Assembly: GCF_015694425.1 (NCBI RefSeq)
Contig: NZ_JADQDN010000001.1
Span: 310,001 to 374,000 of the forward strand
Source: Microvirga terrestris
GTDB lineage: Bacteria; Pseudomonadota; Alphaproteobacteria; Rhizobiales; Beijerinckiaceae
DNA length: 64,000 nucleotides
Direction of reading: 5' to 3'
The notes below the pieces were generated by a model that saw nothing but the letters and a program-made list of their open reading frames with translations, was not told the DNA's origin and searched no databases. Both the position numbers and the translations under genes were made by a program. Every line of letters starts with the position of its first letter. Within the stretch, counting starts at the first letter, position 1. Shown here piece after piece: positions 17,803 to 26,737 of the stretch.

Positions 17803-18771
17803 GTGCGAACCATCGCTGCCGCCGGTCCGATCACCTTTCTCAATCCGTCGCAGATCGAGCAGCGATTGAAGGGCGTGAATCTTGTGCGCTTGATGGAGCG
17901 GGCTTTCGCAGCCTTCTCCCGTGGCGAGGCTGTGATCCCAGCGCCCGGTGAGCTCCTGTTTGAGGAACCGCCGGGTGAGGTCCATATCAAGTATGGCTAC
18001 CTGAAGACTGGCGACACCTATGTGATCAAGATCGCATCCGGGTTCTGGAACAATCCCGCACACGGCTTGAGCAGCAGCGATGGCCTTCTGCTCGTCTTCA
18101 GGAAGGATACGGGAGAATTGGCAGCCGTACTCAACGACCACGGGCGCTTGACGGATCTGCGCACGGCAGCGGCCGGCGCTGTCGCTGCCAAGGACCTCGC
18201 GCCTGAACAGATCGAGAATGTCGGCGTGCTTGGGACAGGCATTCAGGCGGAGTTGCAAGCTCAACTCCTCCAAGCGGTTCGGCCATGTCGGAACATCGTG
18301 TTCTGGAGGCGCAATCCGGAACGGGGAAACGCTTATGCCGAACGAATGCGGGATAGAGGTTTCCTCGTCGAGACTGCGTGGTCGCCTGCCGAGGCCGCGC
18401 TCCGCTGACACCTGATCGTCAGTGCCACGGCAAGCCAGGAACCGCTCCTGCAATGGTCTGACATTCAGCCCGGCACCCATATCACGGCTATCGGCGCCGA
18501 CAGTGCCGACAAGCAGGAGCTGGATCCAGCAATCATCCGACGAGCTGACCTTGTCGTCACAGATAGTAGAGTGCAAGGTCGATCACGGGGTGAGCTCTGG
18601 CACACCTATAGGGTCGATAATGCAGGCATGAGCCGCATCGTCGAGATTGGCGAGATCATTTCGGGAATGGTCAAGGGCCGAACGGCAGCCGAACAGGTGA
18701 CAGTGTAAACATTCTCGGGGCTCGCCGTTCAAGATATTGCAATCGCGTCAGCCGTTCTCAGCCGTTCATGA
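17803..18771 (+). pseudogene. Ornithine cyclodeaminase/mu-crystallin family protein, with in-frame stops
   Basis: A single frame from GTG 17803 encodes the family throughout: KYGYLKTGDTYVIKIASGF, LTDLRTAAAGAVAAK and the dinucleotide site VGVLGTGIQAE. It is interrupted by TGA at 18406-18408 just before HLIVSATASQEP, and by TAA at 18706-18708 after EQVTV. The family C-terminus (GLAVQDIAIASAVL) follows in the same frame up to TGA 18769. With two in-frame stops it is best read as a decayed gene. Members act on ornithine, alanine-type imines, or in ectoine breakdown as EutC. Confidence 0.85.
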
Positions 18772-18782
18772 CGCCGCTGCCC

Positions 18783-19379
18783 TCAAGGGGCATGCTCGAT
18801 CCGCTCGATCAGGAAGTCTATCTCCGCGATCTTTCTAAGGCGGCGTTTGCATTGCCTGTCGAGATACCAAGCTCTGCAGATGCTTAAACCCAGGAGAGGA
18901 AGCCCCCAGAGGATGCTGACGACGTTCAGAAGCACCAGGGTCAGGAATGCAATGGACAGGACCCATGCCTCGATGCGTCCGAAGCCTTCGGTGAATTGGT
19001 TTCTCAGGAAAAGCTGCTGCCGCTCGATGAGGAGCTGGCTCCTGGCATATTCGAGCAGGTGTTTCTTCTCAGCCATCGGCCGGGAGCTACGCCGCTGCTC
19101 TAGGCTTCCTCTGAGTTCTGTGAGATCCGAAACTCTATCAGGAGTGTCGTAGGCTCTTTCAATGGGTACGAAGGCTGCGATAATCAGGCGATGCAGGGCA
19201 ACGAGCGCTGGAGGTTGGTTATCTTGCTCCGTTTGTAATGCGCCTGGTTCGAAGTTATCGGTGATACGATTGCGGATTTGGGCCACGGCAGTCACTTGGC
19301 GACCTTGCTCGAAGACAGTGGCGACGTGCATCGCGATTGCCGCCTCGATTGTCGCTCCTGCCCTGTCCGTTGACATCAC
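18783..19379 (-). CDS. Hypothetical protein with C-terminal membrane helices
   Basis: 198 residues. The N-terminal 100 residues are soluble and helical, followed by a charged helix (KKHLLEYARSQLLIERQQLF), then a hydrophobic stretch at about 138-165 that could form one or two membrane helices, and a basic C-terminus RKIAEIDFLIERIE. No known motif recognised. It is downstream of another hypothetical on the same strand. Confidence 0.6.
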   Translation of the reverse strand: MMSTDRAGATIEAAIAMHVATVFEQGRQVTAVAQIRNRITDNFEPGALQTEQDNQPPALVALHRLIIAAFVPIERAYDTPDRVSDLTELRGSLEQRRSSRPMAEKKHLLEYARSQLLIERQQLFLRNQFTEGFGRIEAWVLSIAFLTLVLLNVVSILWGLPLLGLSICRAWYLDRQCKRRLRKIAEIDFLIERIEHAP

Positions 19380-19573
19380 AACTTCCTATGCCCCTAGCCT
19401 ACCAGCAGTCGAAGGCAGTAGGGCGATGGACCCAGTGTTAGGCAAAAACGCTCAGTGGCACCATCGCAGCTATTAGCGAAGTGTGAAACAGCAGGGTTAA
19501 CAGATGCTTAACTTCAGCATCCTTCTTCAAAAATTAGGTATGGAATCTTCTCTATGCAGAGGTAGAGACAGTA

Positions 19574-20146
19574 TCAGCGCTGATCCTCAGGGAGCATTCC
19601 GGCCAGGTCTTGGAGGAACTTGATTGATGCGGCTGGACGTCCTTCCTGTTCAGCGACCTTGATGATGTGGTTCAAGATGGTGCCGATCTCACTCATCTTC
19701 GCAACGCGTCCGGCAGAGAGAACGTGAAAGAAGGTTGAGAACGCAACCGCTATCGCCTGGTCATGCTCCTCTAGGACGCGGCAATGCTCCTTGAGCGCTT
19801 TGATGTCTCTTTCCTGGGCGGAGACGATCTCGACGAGAGTGAGCATCTGCTCGGCCAGGGTATCTACGGAAGTGTTCATGTCGCTGAGGCGTTCCAATCG
19901 GGCATGAATGGGCGGACGAGGATTATTCTGATCGTCGGTCGGAGGGTGTTCGAAGGATTCAGAGAGCGCTGAGGACTTGAGTTGACCGTCCTCAATCGGC
20001 TCAAGATTTGCGTTCAAAGCCAAAGGCTCTCCGATCACAGGTTCCGTTCTACCTGTAACAATGCGCGGAAGCCCGATTGTGCGAGCAAACCTCATCGCTG
20101 CCTGCTGCATGAAATGACGTAACTTCACCTGAACACCGGCAATCAC
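19574..20146 (-). CDS. Hypothetical coiled-coil protein
   Basis: 190 residues from GTG 20146, or about 101 from an internal ATG at 19879 (MNTSVDTLAE). The C-terminal half is a likely coiled coil (EQMLTLVEIVSAQERDIKAL) followed by a compact helical region (STFFHVLSAGRVAKMSEIGT). The N-terminal half is Pro/Asn-rich and poorly ordered, so the shorter start is a real alternative. No family recognised. Confidence 0.5.
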   Translation of the reverse strand: MIAGVQVKLRHFMQQAAMRFARTIGLPRIVTGRTEPVIGEPLALNANLEPIEDGQLKSSALSESFEHPPTDDQNNPRPPIHARLERLSDMNTSVDTLAEQMLTLVEIVSAQERDIKALKEHCRVLEEHDQAIAVAFSTFFHVLSAGRVAKMSEIGTILNHIIKVAEQEGRPAASIKFLQDLAGMLPEDQR

Positions 20147-20282
20147 GTTTCTGCTTTCGCTCGCAAGAGCACAGCCAGTTCTTCATGAAAGACATGGCGC
20201 AAACGACAGTATCATGCCTTGAGCACGAATGCTCCATGTGGGTGACCCCACGGGTCAAGCTTCCTGCGTGTTCTTCTGCCCA

Positions 20283-21530
20283 CTACCCACGAGCATAGAG
20301 CAGCCGGGCGCGGATGGTTCCCTCCAGCGCGCGGATCTCTTGAAGCGTTTCCCGGCTCTGCTCGGGCTGACCTTCCACCTCGATCACGACATACCCGAGT
20401 TCGCCATCGGTCTGCAGATGTTGAGCCGTGATGTTGAGGCCACGCTGGGAGAAGGCATTGTTCAGACGCCCGAGCATCCCAGGTACGTTTCTGTGCACAT
20501 GGATATAGCGGGTGCCTGTGGTCCCAGATGGCAGCTGCACCTGAGGAAAGTTCACGGCTCCAACCGTTGTTCCCACGTCGGAATAATCGGTCAGCTTCTT
20601 GGCCACTTCTGCGCCGATGCGTTCCTGCGCCTCCTCCGTCGACCCGCCGATGTGAGGTGTCAGAATAACGTTATCGAGACCCTGAAGCGGTGTGACGAAA
20701 GGGTCCTCGTTGGATGCAGGTTCCACTGGAAACACATCGACGGCCGCGCCCCGCAGATGACTGCTTCGCAACCCCTCGGCCAGTGCGTCGAGGTCAACCA
20801 CTGTGCCGCGACTGTTGTTGATGAGGTAAGCGCCATTCTTCATGGCGGCGATTTCAGACTTGCCGATCATTCCGTGCGTTGCCGGGGTTTCCGGCACATG
20901 GAGGCTGACGATGTCACTTTGACTCAGCAGTGCATGCAGGCTGTCAGCAGGCTCCGTGTTGCCGTGACGGAGCTTGTCGGTCTGATCGAAGAAAATGACA
21001 CGCATGCCCATGGCTTCCGCCAGATAGGAGAGCTGCGAGCCGATATTGCCGTAGCCGACAATGCCGAGGGTCTTGCCACGTACCTCGTGGCTATCCGACG
21101 CGGACTTGTCCCACTGGCCTGCATGGGCGGCGCTGGACTTGGGAAAGGTGCGCCGCAGGAGCATGACGATTTCCCCGATCACCAGTTCGGCCACGCTTCT
21201 TGTATTGGAGAAAGGGGCATTGAAGACAGGTATTCCAGCCTGCCGCGCGGCCTCCAGATCGACCTGGTTCGTCCCGACACTGAAGCAGCCAACGGCGATC
21301 AGCCGGTTGACCGATTGCAGAACCCTGCTTGTCAGCTGAGTGCGGGAGCGGATGCCCAGGAGATGGATCCCCTGCAGGGCTTCAATGAGTTCGTCCTCAT
21401 CGAGGGCGGTCTTGAGGTGGGTCAGGTTGGTGTAGCCCGCCGCTTTGATCAGATCGACTGCACTCTGGTTCACCCCCTCAAGGAGGAGAACGCGGATCTT
21501 GTCTTTCTGAAGAGAGAACATCTCGGACAT
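20283..21530 (-). CDS. serA: D-3-phosphoglycerate dehydrogenase (ACT-domain type)
   Basis: 415 residues, the length of the E. coli-type enzyme. The NAD-binding loop is GIVGYGNIGSQ at 157-167, and the catalytic Arg (NNSRGTVVD), Glu (VEPASNEDPF) and His (LTPHIGG) regions are in order. A C-terminal ACT domain begins near residue 345, so serine feedback is expected. It oxidises 3-phosphoglycerate in the first step of serine synthesis. The start at 21530 follows GGAG and matches homologues; the frame stays open far upstream without homology. It stands alone, not next to serC or serB. Confidence 0.93.
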   Translation of the reverse strand: MSEMFSLQKDKIRVLLLEGVNQSAVDLIKAAGYTNLTHLKTALDEDELIEALQGIHLLGIRSRTQLTSRVLQSVNRLIAVGCFSVGTNQVDLEAARQAGIPVFNAPFSNTRSVAELVIGEIVMLLRRTFPKSSAAHAGQWDKSASDSHEVRGKTLGIVGYGNIGSQLSYLAEAMGMRVIFFDQTDKLRHGNTEPADSLHALLSQSDIVSLHVPETPATHGMIGKSEIAAMKNGAYLINNSRGTVVDLDALAEGLRSSHLRGAAVDVFPVEPASNEDPFVTPLQGLDNVILTPHIGGSTEEAQERIGAEVAKKLTDYSDVGTTVGAVNFPQVQLPSGTTGTRYIHVHRNVPGMLGRLNNAFSQRGLNITAQHLQTDGELGYVVIEVEGQPEQSRETLQEIRALEGTIRARLLYARG

Positions 21531-21977
21531 GTTAGCTCCAACTGCCTTCCATGGGCATGCCATAGCGCGCCGGGGCAGAGGCGGGAATCTCTTTTTCTCG
21601 CATAGGTGCGGCTTCCAGCATCCTTTCGGACATCTGGCCCCCGACAGGGTGAGGTCTCCTACCTCCAATGCTCTGACCCGGCCTCCTGCGTCCGGTCTAT
21701 GATGACTGAATCCGGTTGCAGCTGCAGCTGGTCGAGGAGGCGGGGACCGGTGCCGGATGTACGCACGGTCCCCGTTCCATTTCCGAGTCACCTCCCTCCA
21801 TATCCTCAGGTTGAGGTCCGGAACTGCCCACATCTTCGGTGATCTCGGACGTAACCCATCAGAAAGCCGAGCTTGGATGGATCCAGGCCTCTGGGATCGG
21901 AGTTCTCGTTCCAACTGCATAGGAACCAGCCAACGGGACCGGGGGCTCCCTCCGGAGGTCTATCAACAGGGGGCGAA
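21531..21977. promoter_or_regulatory. Divergent intergenic region, serA / EEP hydrolase
   Basis: About 450 bases with no credible gene: frames on both strands are open but show no protein-like pattern or ribosome sites. It should hold the leftward serA promoter and the rightward promoter of the lipid cluster. A hairpin is annotated at 21741-21774. Nothing else stands out. Confidence 0.45.
21741..21774 (-). other. Hairpin in the serA upstream region
   Basis: Nine-base arms CGGGGACCG (21741-21749) and CGGTCCCCG (21766-21774) enclose a 16-base loop, about 210 bases before serA. It could be part of a leader or an operator; no run of T follows on the minus strand, so it is not a plain terminator. 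Confidence 0.3.
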
Positions 21978-22751
21978 GTGCCGCGAATCCTGACCTACAA
22001 CGTACATCGTTGCCTCGGCACGGACGGACGGCTGTCTCCTGTGCGCGTCGCCGATGTGATTGCTGCTTATGAGCCGGATGTCGTGGCGCTGCAGGAACTC
22101 GACGTGGGGCGGGTTAGAACGGGGGGCGTCGATCAGGCTCATGCGATCGCCCAGGCGCTCGGAATGCATGTGCATTTCCATGCCAGCATGCGGATGCTGG
22201 AAGAGGAGTACGGCAACGCGATCCTGACCCACAGGCCCTCGAAGCTCGTCAAGGCGGAGGCTCTCCCGGGTCTGGCCGGAAAACCCCGCCTCGAGCCGAG
22301 AGGGGCACTCTGGGCCTCGGTCAAGCTCGGGGGCGCGGATGTTCAGATCATCAATACCCATCTAGGCCTGCGTCGCCACGAGAGGCTTGCTCAGGTGAAT
22401 GCGCTATTGGGCCCGCACTGGCTCGGGCATCGGGCCTGCCGGGGGCCGATGATCGTGCTGGGGGATTTCAACGCCACGCCGCGGTCGCGGGCCTATCAAC
22501 GCCTCGCAGCGCAGCTCTGGGATGCGCAGGCGCTGGCGAGACTTCCCAGACCCACGGCTACCTTCCCGTCGCGCTTGCCGATATTCCGCATCGATCATGT
22601 ATTCGTTAGCCGTGGGATTGCCGTACAGCGGGTGGAAGCAGTAAGGACACCCTTGGCCCGTGTCGCCTCGGATCATCTCCCGCTTCTCGTTGAGTTCCAG
22701 ATCGTTCGTGGCAAGGCATCTCAGGCCAGCATGGCCCACATTCAAGGATGA
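21978..22751 (+). CDS. Endonuclease/exonuclease/phosphatase family protein, YbhP-like
   Basis: 257 residues from GTG 21978 (GGGGGCGAA upstream). All EEP motifs are present: TYNVHR at the N-terminus, ALQELDVG near 38, NTHLGLRRHE near 120, LGDFNATP near 160 and SDHLPLLVE near 233. The superfamily includes DNases, sphingomyelinases and inositol phosphatases. Its neighbours, a YbhN-like and a cardiolipin-synthase-like gene, reproduce the E. coli ybhP-ybhO-ybhN set, so a lipid-related substrate is more likely than DNA. No signal peptide seen with this start. Confidence 0.85.
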   Translation: MPRILTYNVHRCLGTDGRLSPVRVADVIAAYEPDVVALQELDVGRVRTGGVDQAHAIAQALGMHVHFHASMRMLEEEYGNAILTHRPSKLVKAEALPGLAGKPRLEPRGALWASVKLGGADVQIINTHLGLRRHERLAQVNALLGPHWLGHRACRGPMIVLGDFNATPRSRAYQRLAAQLWDAQALARLPRPTATFPSRLPIFRIDHVFVSRGIAVQRVEAVRTPLARVASDHLPLLVEFQIVRGKASQASMAHIQG

Positions 22752-22855
22752 GAGGCATGATAGAGGCGTCTGAAGGATCGCTGGTCCTGCTATTGCGTTG
22801 AACCTCATGGAGCGTGGCCGTTAGCTGCTGCGGCAAGTGTAGATGAGGAGAGGGG

Positions 22856-23800
22856 ATGCGTAACTGGAAGTACCTGATTGCTGCAGCTGCGGTCGGTCTG
22901 GCGGCTTTGCTGCTGTATCGCACGCTCAGCCGCTACAGCCTGAATGAGCTGGTCACTGCTGTCACGGCCATTCCCATTCCGAGGCTTCTTGCTGCTGCAG
23001 GATTTGCTGCAGCTAGCTATATATCGTTGACCTTCTTCGACTATCTGGCTCTGCGCTATGTCGGCCGGCCTCTCCCGTATCCAAAGGCAGCCCTGGCCTC
23101 CTTCACGGCCCTCTCTCTCGGCCATAACATCGGATTGGCCGCCCTGAGCAGCGGTGCTGTGCGCTATCGCTTCTACAGCCGCTGGGGACTTGCCGCGAGC
23201 GAGGTGGCAAAGGTCATCGTCTTCTGCGGGGTCACCGTCGGACTCGGCCTGACGACCCTGGGTGGAGCAGCCCTGCTCCTGCGCTCGGGACTAGCCGTGG
23301 AAATCACAGGGTTGACCCATTCCATTGTAATCGCACTAGGCCTGGGCTGCCTCGCCGTTCCGGCAATCTATCTAACCCTGTCAATGTTCGTGCGCAGGCC
23401 GCTGCGGATCCGGCGCTGGTCGATTGAGGTTCCGGCTTTTCGGCTTGCCGTCGGACAGGTTCTGATCGGGTCCACAAACTTCGCCTTCGTGGCCGCCTGC
23501 CTTCACCAAGCGCTCTCAGCCGTAGCAGACGTTGCGTATCTCGGTGTCGCATCAGTCTATGTGATCGCCAATGCGACCGCTCTGGTCAGCCATGTGCCCG
23601 GAGGGCTCGGCGTGATCGAGAGCGTCGTCATGTACCTTCTGCCTCGGGACGACCTGATCGGACCGCTTCTGGTGTTCCGGTTCGTCTACTTCCTCGCACC
23701 GCTCGGGTTAGGGAGCGTTCTGTTTGCCGTAACCGAGCTTCTCTTGCGGCGTCGGGGTTTGGACACCAATAGAGACGCTTCCTTTCCTATCAAAGCCTAG
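22856..23800 (+). CDS. YbhN/UPF0104 family integral membrane protein (LPG-synthase TM-like)
   Basis: 314 residues with about eight membrane helices. It contains family segments ALSLGHNIGLAALSSGAVRY near 85-105 and SHVPGGLGVIESVVM near 245. This fold is the membrane (flippase-like) half of lysylphosphatidylglycerol synthase found as a stand-alone protein. A strong ribosome site (GAGGAGAGGGG) precedes the ATG. It ends four bases from the convergent PLD gene. Confidence 0.88.
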   Translation: MRNWKYLIAAAAVGLAALLLYRTLSRYSLNELVTAVTAIPIPRLLAAAGFAAASYISLTFFDYLALRYVGRPLPYPKAALASFTALSLGHNIGLAALSSGAVRYRFYSRWGLAASEVAKVIVFCGVTVGLGLTTLGGAALLLRSGLAVEITGLTHSIVIALGLGCLAVPAIYLTLSMFVRRPLRIRRWSIEVPAFRLAVGQVLIGSTNFAFVAACLHQALSAVADVAYLGVASVYVIANATALVSHVPGGLGVIESVVMYLLPRDDLIGPLLVFRFVYFLAPLGLGSVLFAVTELLLRRRGLDTNRDASFPIKA

Positions 23801-23803
23801 ACA

Positions 23804-25303
23804 TCAGTCCTTGCGACGACGAAATAGAGCGAGCGGCTCGAATGGCTCCAGCGGATCCAAAAGGCCAGTGCCCGGTGCCGGTGCATCCGGTCCGTCATCA
23901 GCCATGGCCCCGAAGGCGCGCAGCCCGCGCACTCTGGTATTCAGTTGGTTGATAGCCCGGATCAGGGATCCACCTGCTCCTGCCATAGCTTCGGCGAAGG
24001 TCTCCGGCGAAATTTCGAGATGCTCTGCGATCAGCTGTTCTCTCAGATGAGTGATGATCCGACGCTGCTCCTCGGTCGTTGCCTCGATGGCGAGGTCGCA
24101 CTCGCTGTCGAGGCCCATGGAGCGGTTGTTCAGGTTCGAAGAGCCGATGCGCAGGAACATGTCATCGACGATGATGAGCTTGGAATGGATGAGAACCTGG
24201 CACTCTCCGCCCGCTCCATTGGGAATAACCGGGTAATAGACGCGCAGGCGGTCGTAGTGATCGCATTTGCGCAGACGCCGGATCAGCCTGTCTCGGTTCG
24301 TGCCCATGACCAGTTCCTCGGCCCAGCCGTGGGACTCGTGCGTTTGAATCACGACGATTTCCGGCCCTCCGGGATCGGCAAGGTGACGCTCGAGGACATC
24401 ACCAATTGAGGGGGCCGTCATATACTGCGCTTCGATGTAGATACTCTTTTTGGCGGCGGCGAGCGCATCCAGCGTCAGGGCCGCTGCCTCTTGAGCGGCG
24501 GGCTGCTCTCCGCAGGCCGGATAGGTGCGGGCGATGGCGACGGGCACTTTGACGAAATCGGCGGAAAGGTCCTCCGGCCACGGATCGGTCCCATCAGGCA
24601 GGGCCGGGCTCAGATCTTCGCCTGTCGCACATTTCCAACGGCCATAGCCCACCTCGGCGACGGACCGCGCAGCCTCGCCGTCGACAGCCATCTGTAGGTC
24701 ATGGACCGGTTCGTAGATGCTCCCGTCATCTCTCAGCCGGAAACGATCATCGCAGGCATGGCGATGGGTATCCCAGCGCTCGACCGTCAGGTCCATGCCA
24801 CCGACGAATGCCAACGCATCGTCGATGCAGACGATTTTCTGGTGGTGGGCGGCATAAAGCGGGTGGTGGGTGTCGAGCTTGAGCTGAAGGCGCGGGTGGT
24901 CCTGCCAATCAGCGCCGAATATCAGCGGACCGGGAGCGCCGGGGGCATGCACGACGGCAACGCTCCATACCAGGATCCTGACCTCAAGGTCAGCCTTGGC
25001 CTCGACGAGAGAGCGGAGCAGGGGGCCGAGCGCCGGGGATTCCTCCGCACTCACATCCGGGCGCAGGCGGATGCTGCCGTCGAAATCCCAGCCGATGATG
25101 AGAATGGAGCGTTGGGCCCGGCGCAGAGCCGCTTCGAGGTAGGCGAAGTAAGGGGCGCCGTCGATCAGAACCGATGCACGATCAGCTTTGGGAACGCGCC
25201 AGCAATTCTGTCCAGGGCGCAGAATTGACCCTTCAAGCGACCGCAAGGCTGCCTGGGCAAACAGAAGTTCATTCCGGCTCGTCGATTCTTCGAGAAGCTG
25301 CAC
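23804..25303 (-). CDS. Phospholipase D family protein, cardiolipin synthase-like
   Basis: 499 residues with two HKD motifs: HHQKIVCIDDALAF near 161 (HxK...D) and IHSKLIIVDD near 375, each followed by the GGMD or GSSN element. Two HKD sites in one chain make a complete PLD active site. Such proteins synthesise cardiolipin or transfer phosphatidyl groups (compare E. coli ClsB/YbhO). The N-terminus lacks the two membrane helices of ClsA. GTG start at 25303. A GGAAC-N18-GTT element lies about 30 bases upstream, suggesting control by the general stress sigma factor. Confidence 0.87.
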   Translation of the reverse strand: MQLLEESTSRNELLFAQAALRSLEGSILRPGQNCWRVPKADRASVLIDGAPYFAYLEAALRRAQRSILIIGWDFDGSIRLRPDVSAEESPALGPLLRSLVEAKADLEVRILVWSVAVVHAPGAPGPLIFGADWQDHPRLQLKLDTHHPLYAAHHQKIVCIDDALAFVGGMDLTVERWDTHRHACDDRFRLRDDGSIYEPVHDLQMAVDGEAARSVAEVGYGRWKCATGEDLSPALPDGTDPWPEDLSADFVKVPVAIARTYPACGEQPAAQEAAALTLDALAAAKKSIYIEAQYMTAPSIGDVLERHLADPGGPEIVVIQTHESHGWAEELVMGTNRDRLIRRLRKCDHYDRLRVYYPVIPNGAGGECQVLIHSKLIIVDDMFLRIGSSNLNNRSMGLDSECDLAIEATTEEQRRIITHLREQLIAEHLEISPETFAEAMAGAGGSLIRAINQLNTRVRGLRAFGAMADDGPDAPAPGTGLLDPLEPFEPLALFRRRKD

Positions 25304-25334
25304 GCGACTAAGATCCTAAACGCAGTCCTCTGCC

Positions 25335-25360
25335 AACTCGGAAACCGAGGCCAAGGTTCC
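25335..25360 (-). promoter_or_regulatory. EcfG-type promoter candidate for the PLD gene
   Basis: On the minus strand GGAAC (25356-25360), 18 bases, then GTT (25335-25337). The predicted transcript start is near 25328, about 25 bases before the GTG codon. The alphaproteobacterial general-stress sigma factor EcfG/RpoE2 recognises GGAAC with a GTT/TT element 17-19 bases on. Confidence 0.5.
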
Positions 25361-25462
25361 GGGGAAACAGAGCGCCTCAGAAGCGTTGCCCAGGGCGATC
25401 TGACTTGCGGATCGAATCTGCATCAGCAAATTCCCGGATCACATCACAACAGGTGGAACAAC

Positions 25463-26077
25463 GTGTTCGATTGGATTGTCAGCCTCATCGACAAGGCCGG
25501 ATATGTCGGCATTGCCCTGCTCATGCTGCTGGAGAATGTTTTCCCGCCGATCCCTTCGGAACTCATCATGCCGCTGGCGGGCTTCTCCGCCGCCAAGGGA
25601 ACGCTCAGCTTCACAGGAGTCGTTCTTGCGGGCACGATAGGCTCGCTCGCCGGCGCCTATTTCTGGTTTCTGATTGGCCGCTGGATCGGCCCGAAACGAT
25701 TGAAGCGTTTCGCCGCCAGACATGGACGATGGCTGACCATGCATCCCGACGAGGTGGATCAGGCCAGGGTGTTCTTCGCCCGCCATCAGGGCCTCGCTTT
25801 GTTCTTCGGGCGCCTGATCCCGACAATCCGTTCCCTTATCTCTGTCCCTGCAGGAGTAAATTGCATCCCTATTTCCACTTTCCTGCTGTGGAGTTCCCTC
25901 GGGACGGCTCTCTGGACGGTTTTCCTCGCGGGTGCCGGATATCTTCTTGAAAGCCAGTACGAGCGGGTTTCGGGATGGTTGAACCCAATCTCGAATGTCG
26001 TGTTTGCAGCTCTGGTTGTTTGGTATGTGTATAGGGCCATCCGCTTCAAGGCGCCTGAGGCCATTGAACGCGCCTGA
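25463..26077 (+). CDS. DedA family membrane protein
   Basis: 204 residues from GTG 25463 (AGGTGG upstream). Features of the DedA/VTT family are visible: ENVFPPIPSELIMPLAGF near 30-50, GSLAGAYFWFLIGRWIG near 70, and FFGRLIPTIRSLISVPAG near 113-130, with the conserved Arg residues. DedA proteins are polytopic and linked to lipid carrier or phospholipid flipping. It is divergent from the PLD gene and completes a lipid/envelope cluster. Confidence 0.9.
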   Translation: MFDWIVSLIDKAGYVGIALLMLLENVFPPIPSELIMPLAGFSAAKGTLSFTGVVLAGTIGSLAGAYFWFLIGRWIGPKRLKRFAARHGRWLTMHPDEVDQARVFFARHQGLALFFGRLIPTIRSLISVPAGVNCIPISTFLLWSSLGTALWTVFLAGAGYLLESQYERVSGWLNPISNVVFAALVVWYVYRAIRFKAPEAIERA

Positions 26078-26272
26078 AATTTCATCGGGAGCGATTCGAT
26101 TTTTGAGCAGGCATTTGCAGCAGATTCAGGTTCCTGCCGTTGCCAATCTGGCAAAGCGCCTAATAATTTACACAGTTCGCACGATGAGCGCGCCAACTGC
26201 GGCAGGATGTCCGGCTGGCTTTCCTTTGCGCTTCATTGGTTTGAGGCATGACATCAGGACTGAAGGGCGACC

Positions 26273-26596
26273 ATGGACAAGGAACTAGAAAGCAAAATCC
26301 GTGAGCGGGCTTACGAGCTCTGGATGCGGCACGGGGCTCTTCCTGATCGCGCAGACGAATATTGGTATCAGGCCGAGCGCGAGCTTCGCGGCGAAAGCGG
26401 CGAAGGTTCCGGCGTCCAACCTCCGTCCCTTATCGATCCCGCCCCCTTGGGCATGACCAGCATGACGGCCGATGAAGCTCCTCCGGTTGCTCCGAAGACC
26501 CGCAAGAAACGCAATTCTGCTCCGGCTCCAGTGGAGGAAAGCAGTGAGGCTCCAGCCGCTACGCCGAAGCGTCGGCGGACAACGCGGGTGACTTGA
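26273..26596 (+). CDS. DUF2934 domain protein with basic tail
   Basis: 107 residues. The N-terminal 40 residues match DUF2934 (IRERAYELWMRHGALPDRAD, then YWYQAERELRG). The rest is low-complexity Pro/Ala with basic clusters (KTRKKRN, PKRRRTTR), as in many alphaproteobacterial members. Function unknown; it lies upstream of glgC in the same direction, 141 bases away, as often seen near carbohydrate genes. Confidence 0.75.
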   Translation: MDKELESKIRERAYELWMRHGALPDRADEYWYQAERELRGESGEGSGVQPPSLIDPAPLGMTSMTADEAPPVAPKTRKKRNSAPAPVEESSEAPAATPKRRRTTRVT

Positions 26597-26737
26597 GCAC
26601 GATCAGCACACAAGCCTTCGGCCGCTGGTCGGAGGCTCCCGGGCGGTACTCCGTTGAAGTCAATCACGCGACAAGTACCCGCGGCCATTACGGCCTCTAT
26701 ATAATCAGGTGACTGCCTTTGATGTGAGGACCCGGCC

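Noticed and set aside
20229..21605. A 458-codon plus-strand frame opposite serA
   Set aside because: Shadow of the serA codon pattern. The minus-strand protein has all dehydrogenase motifs.
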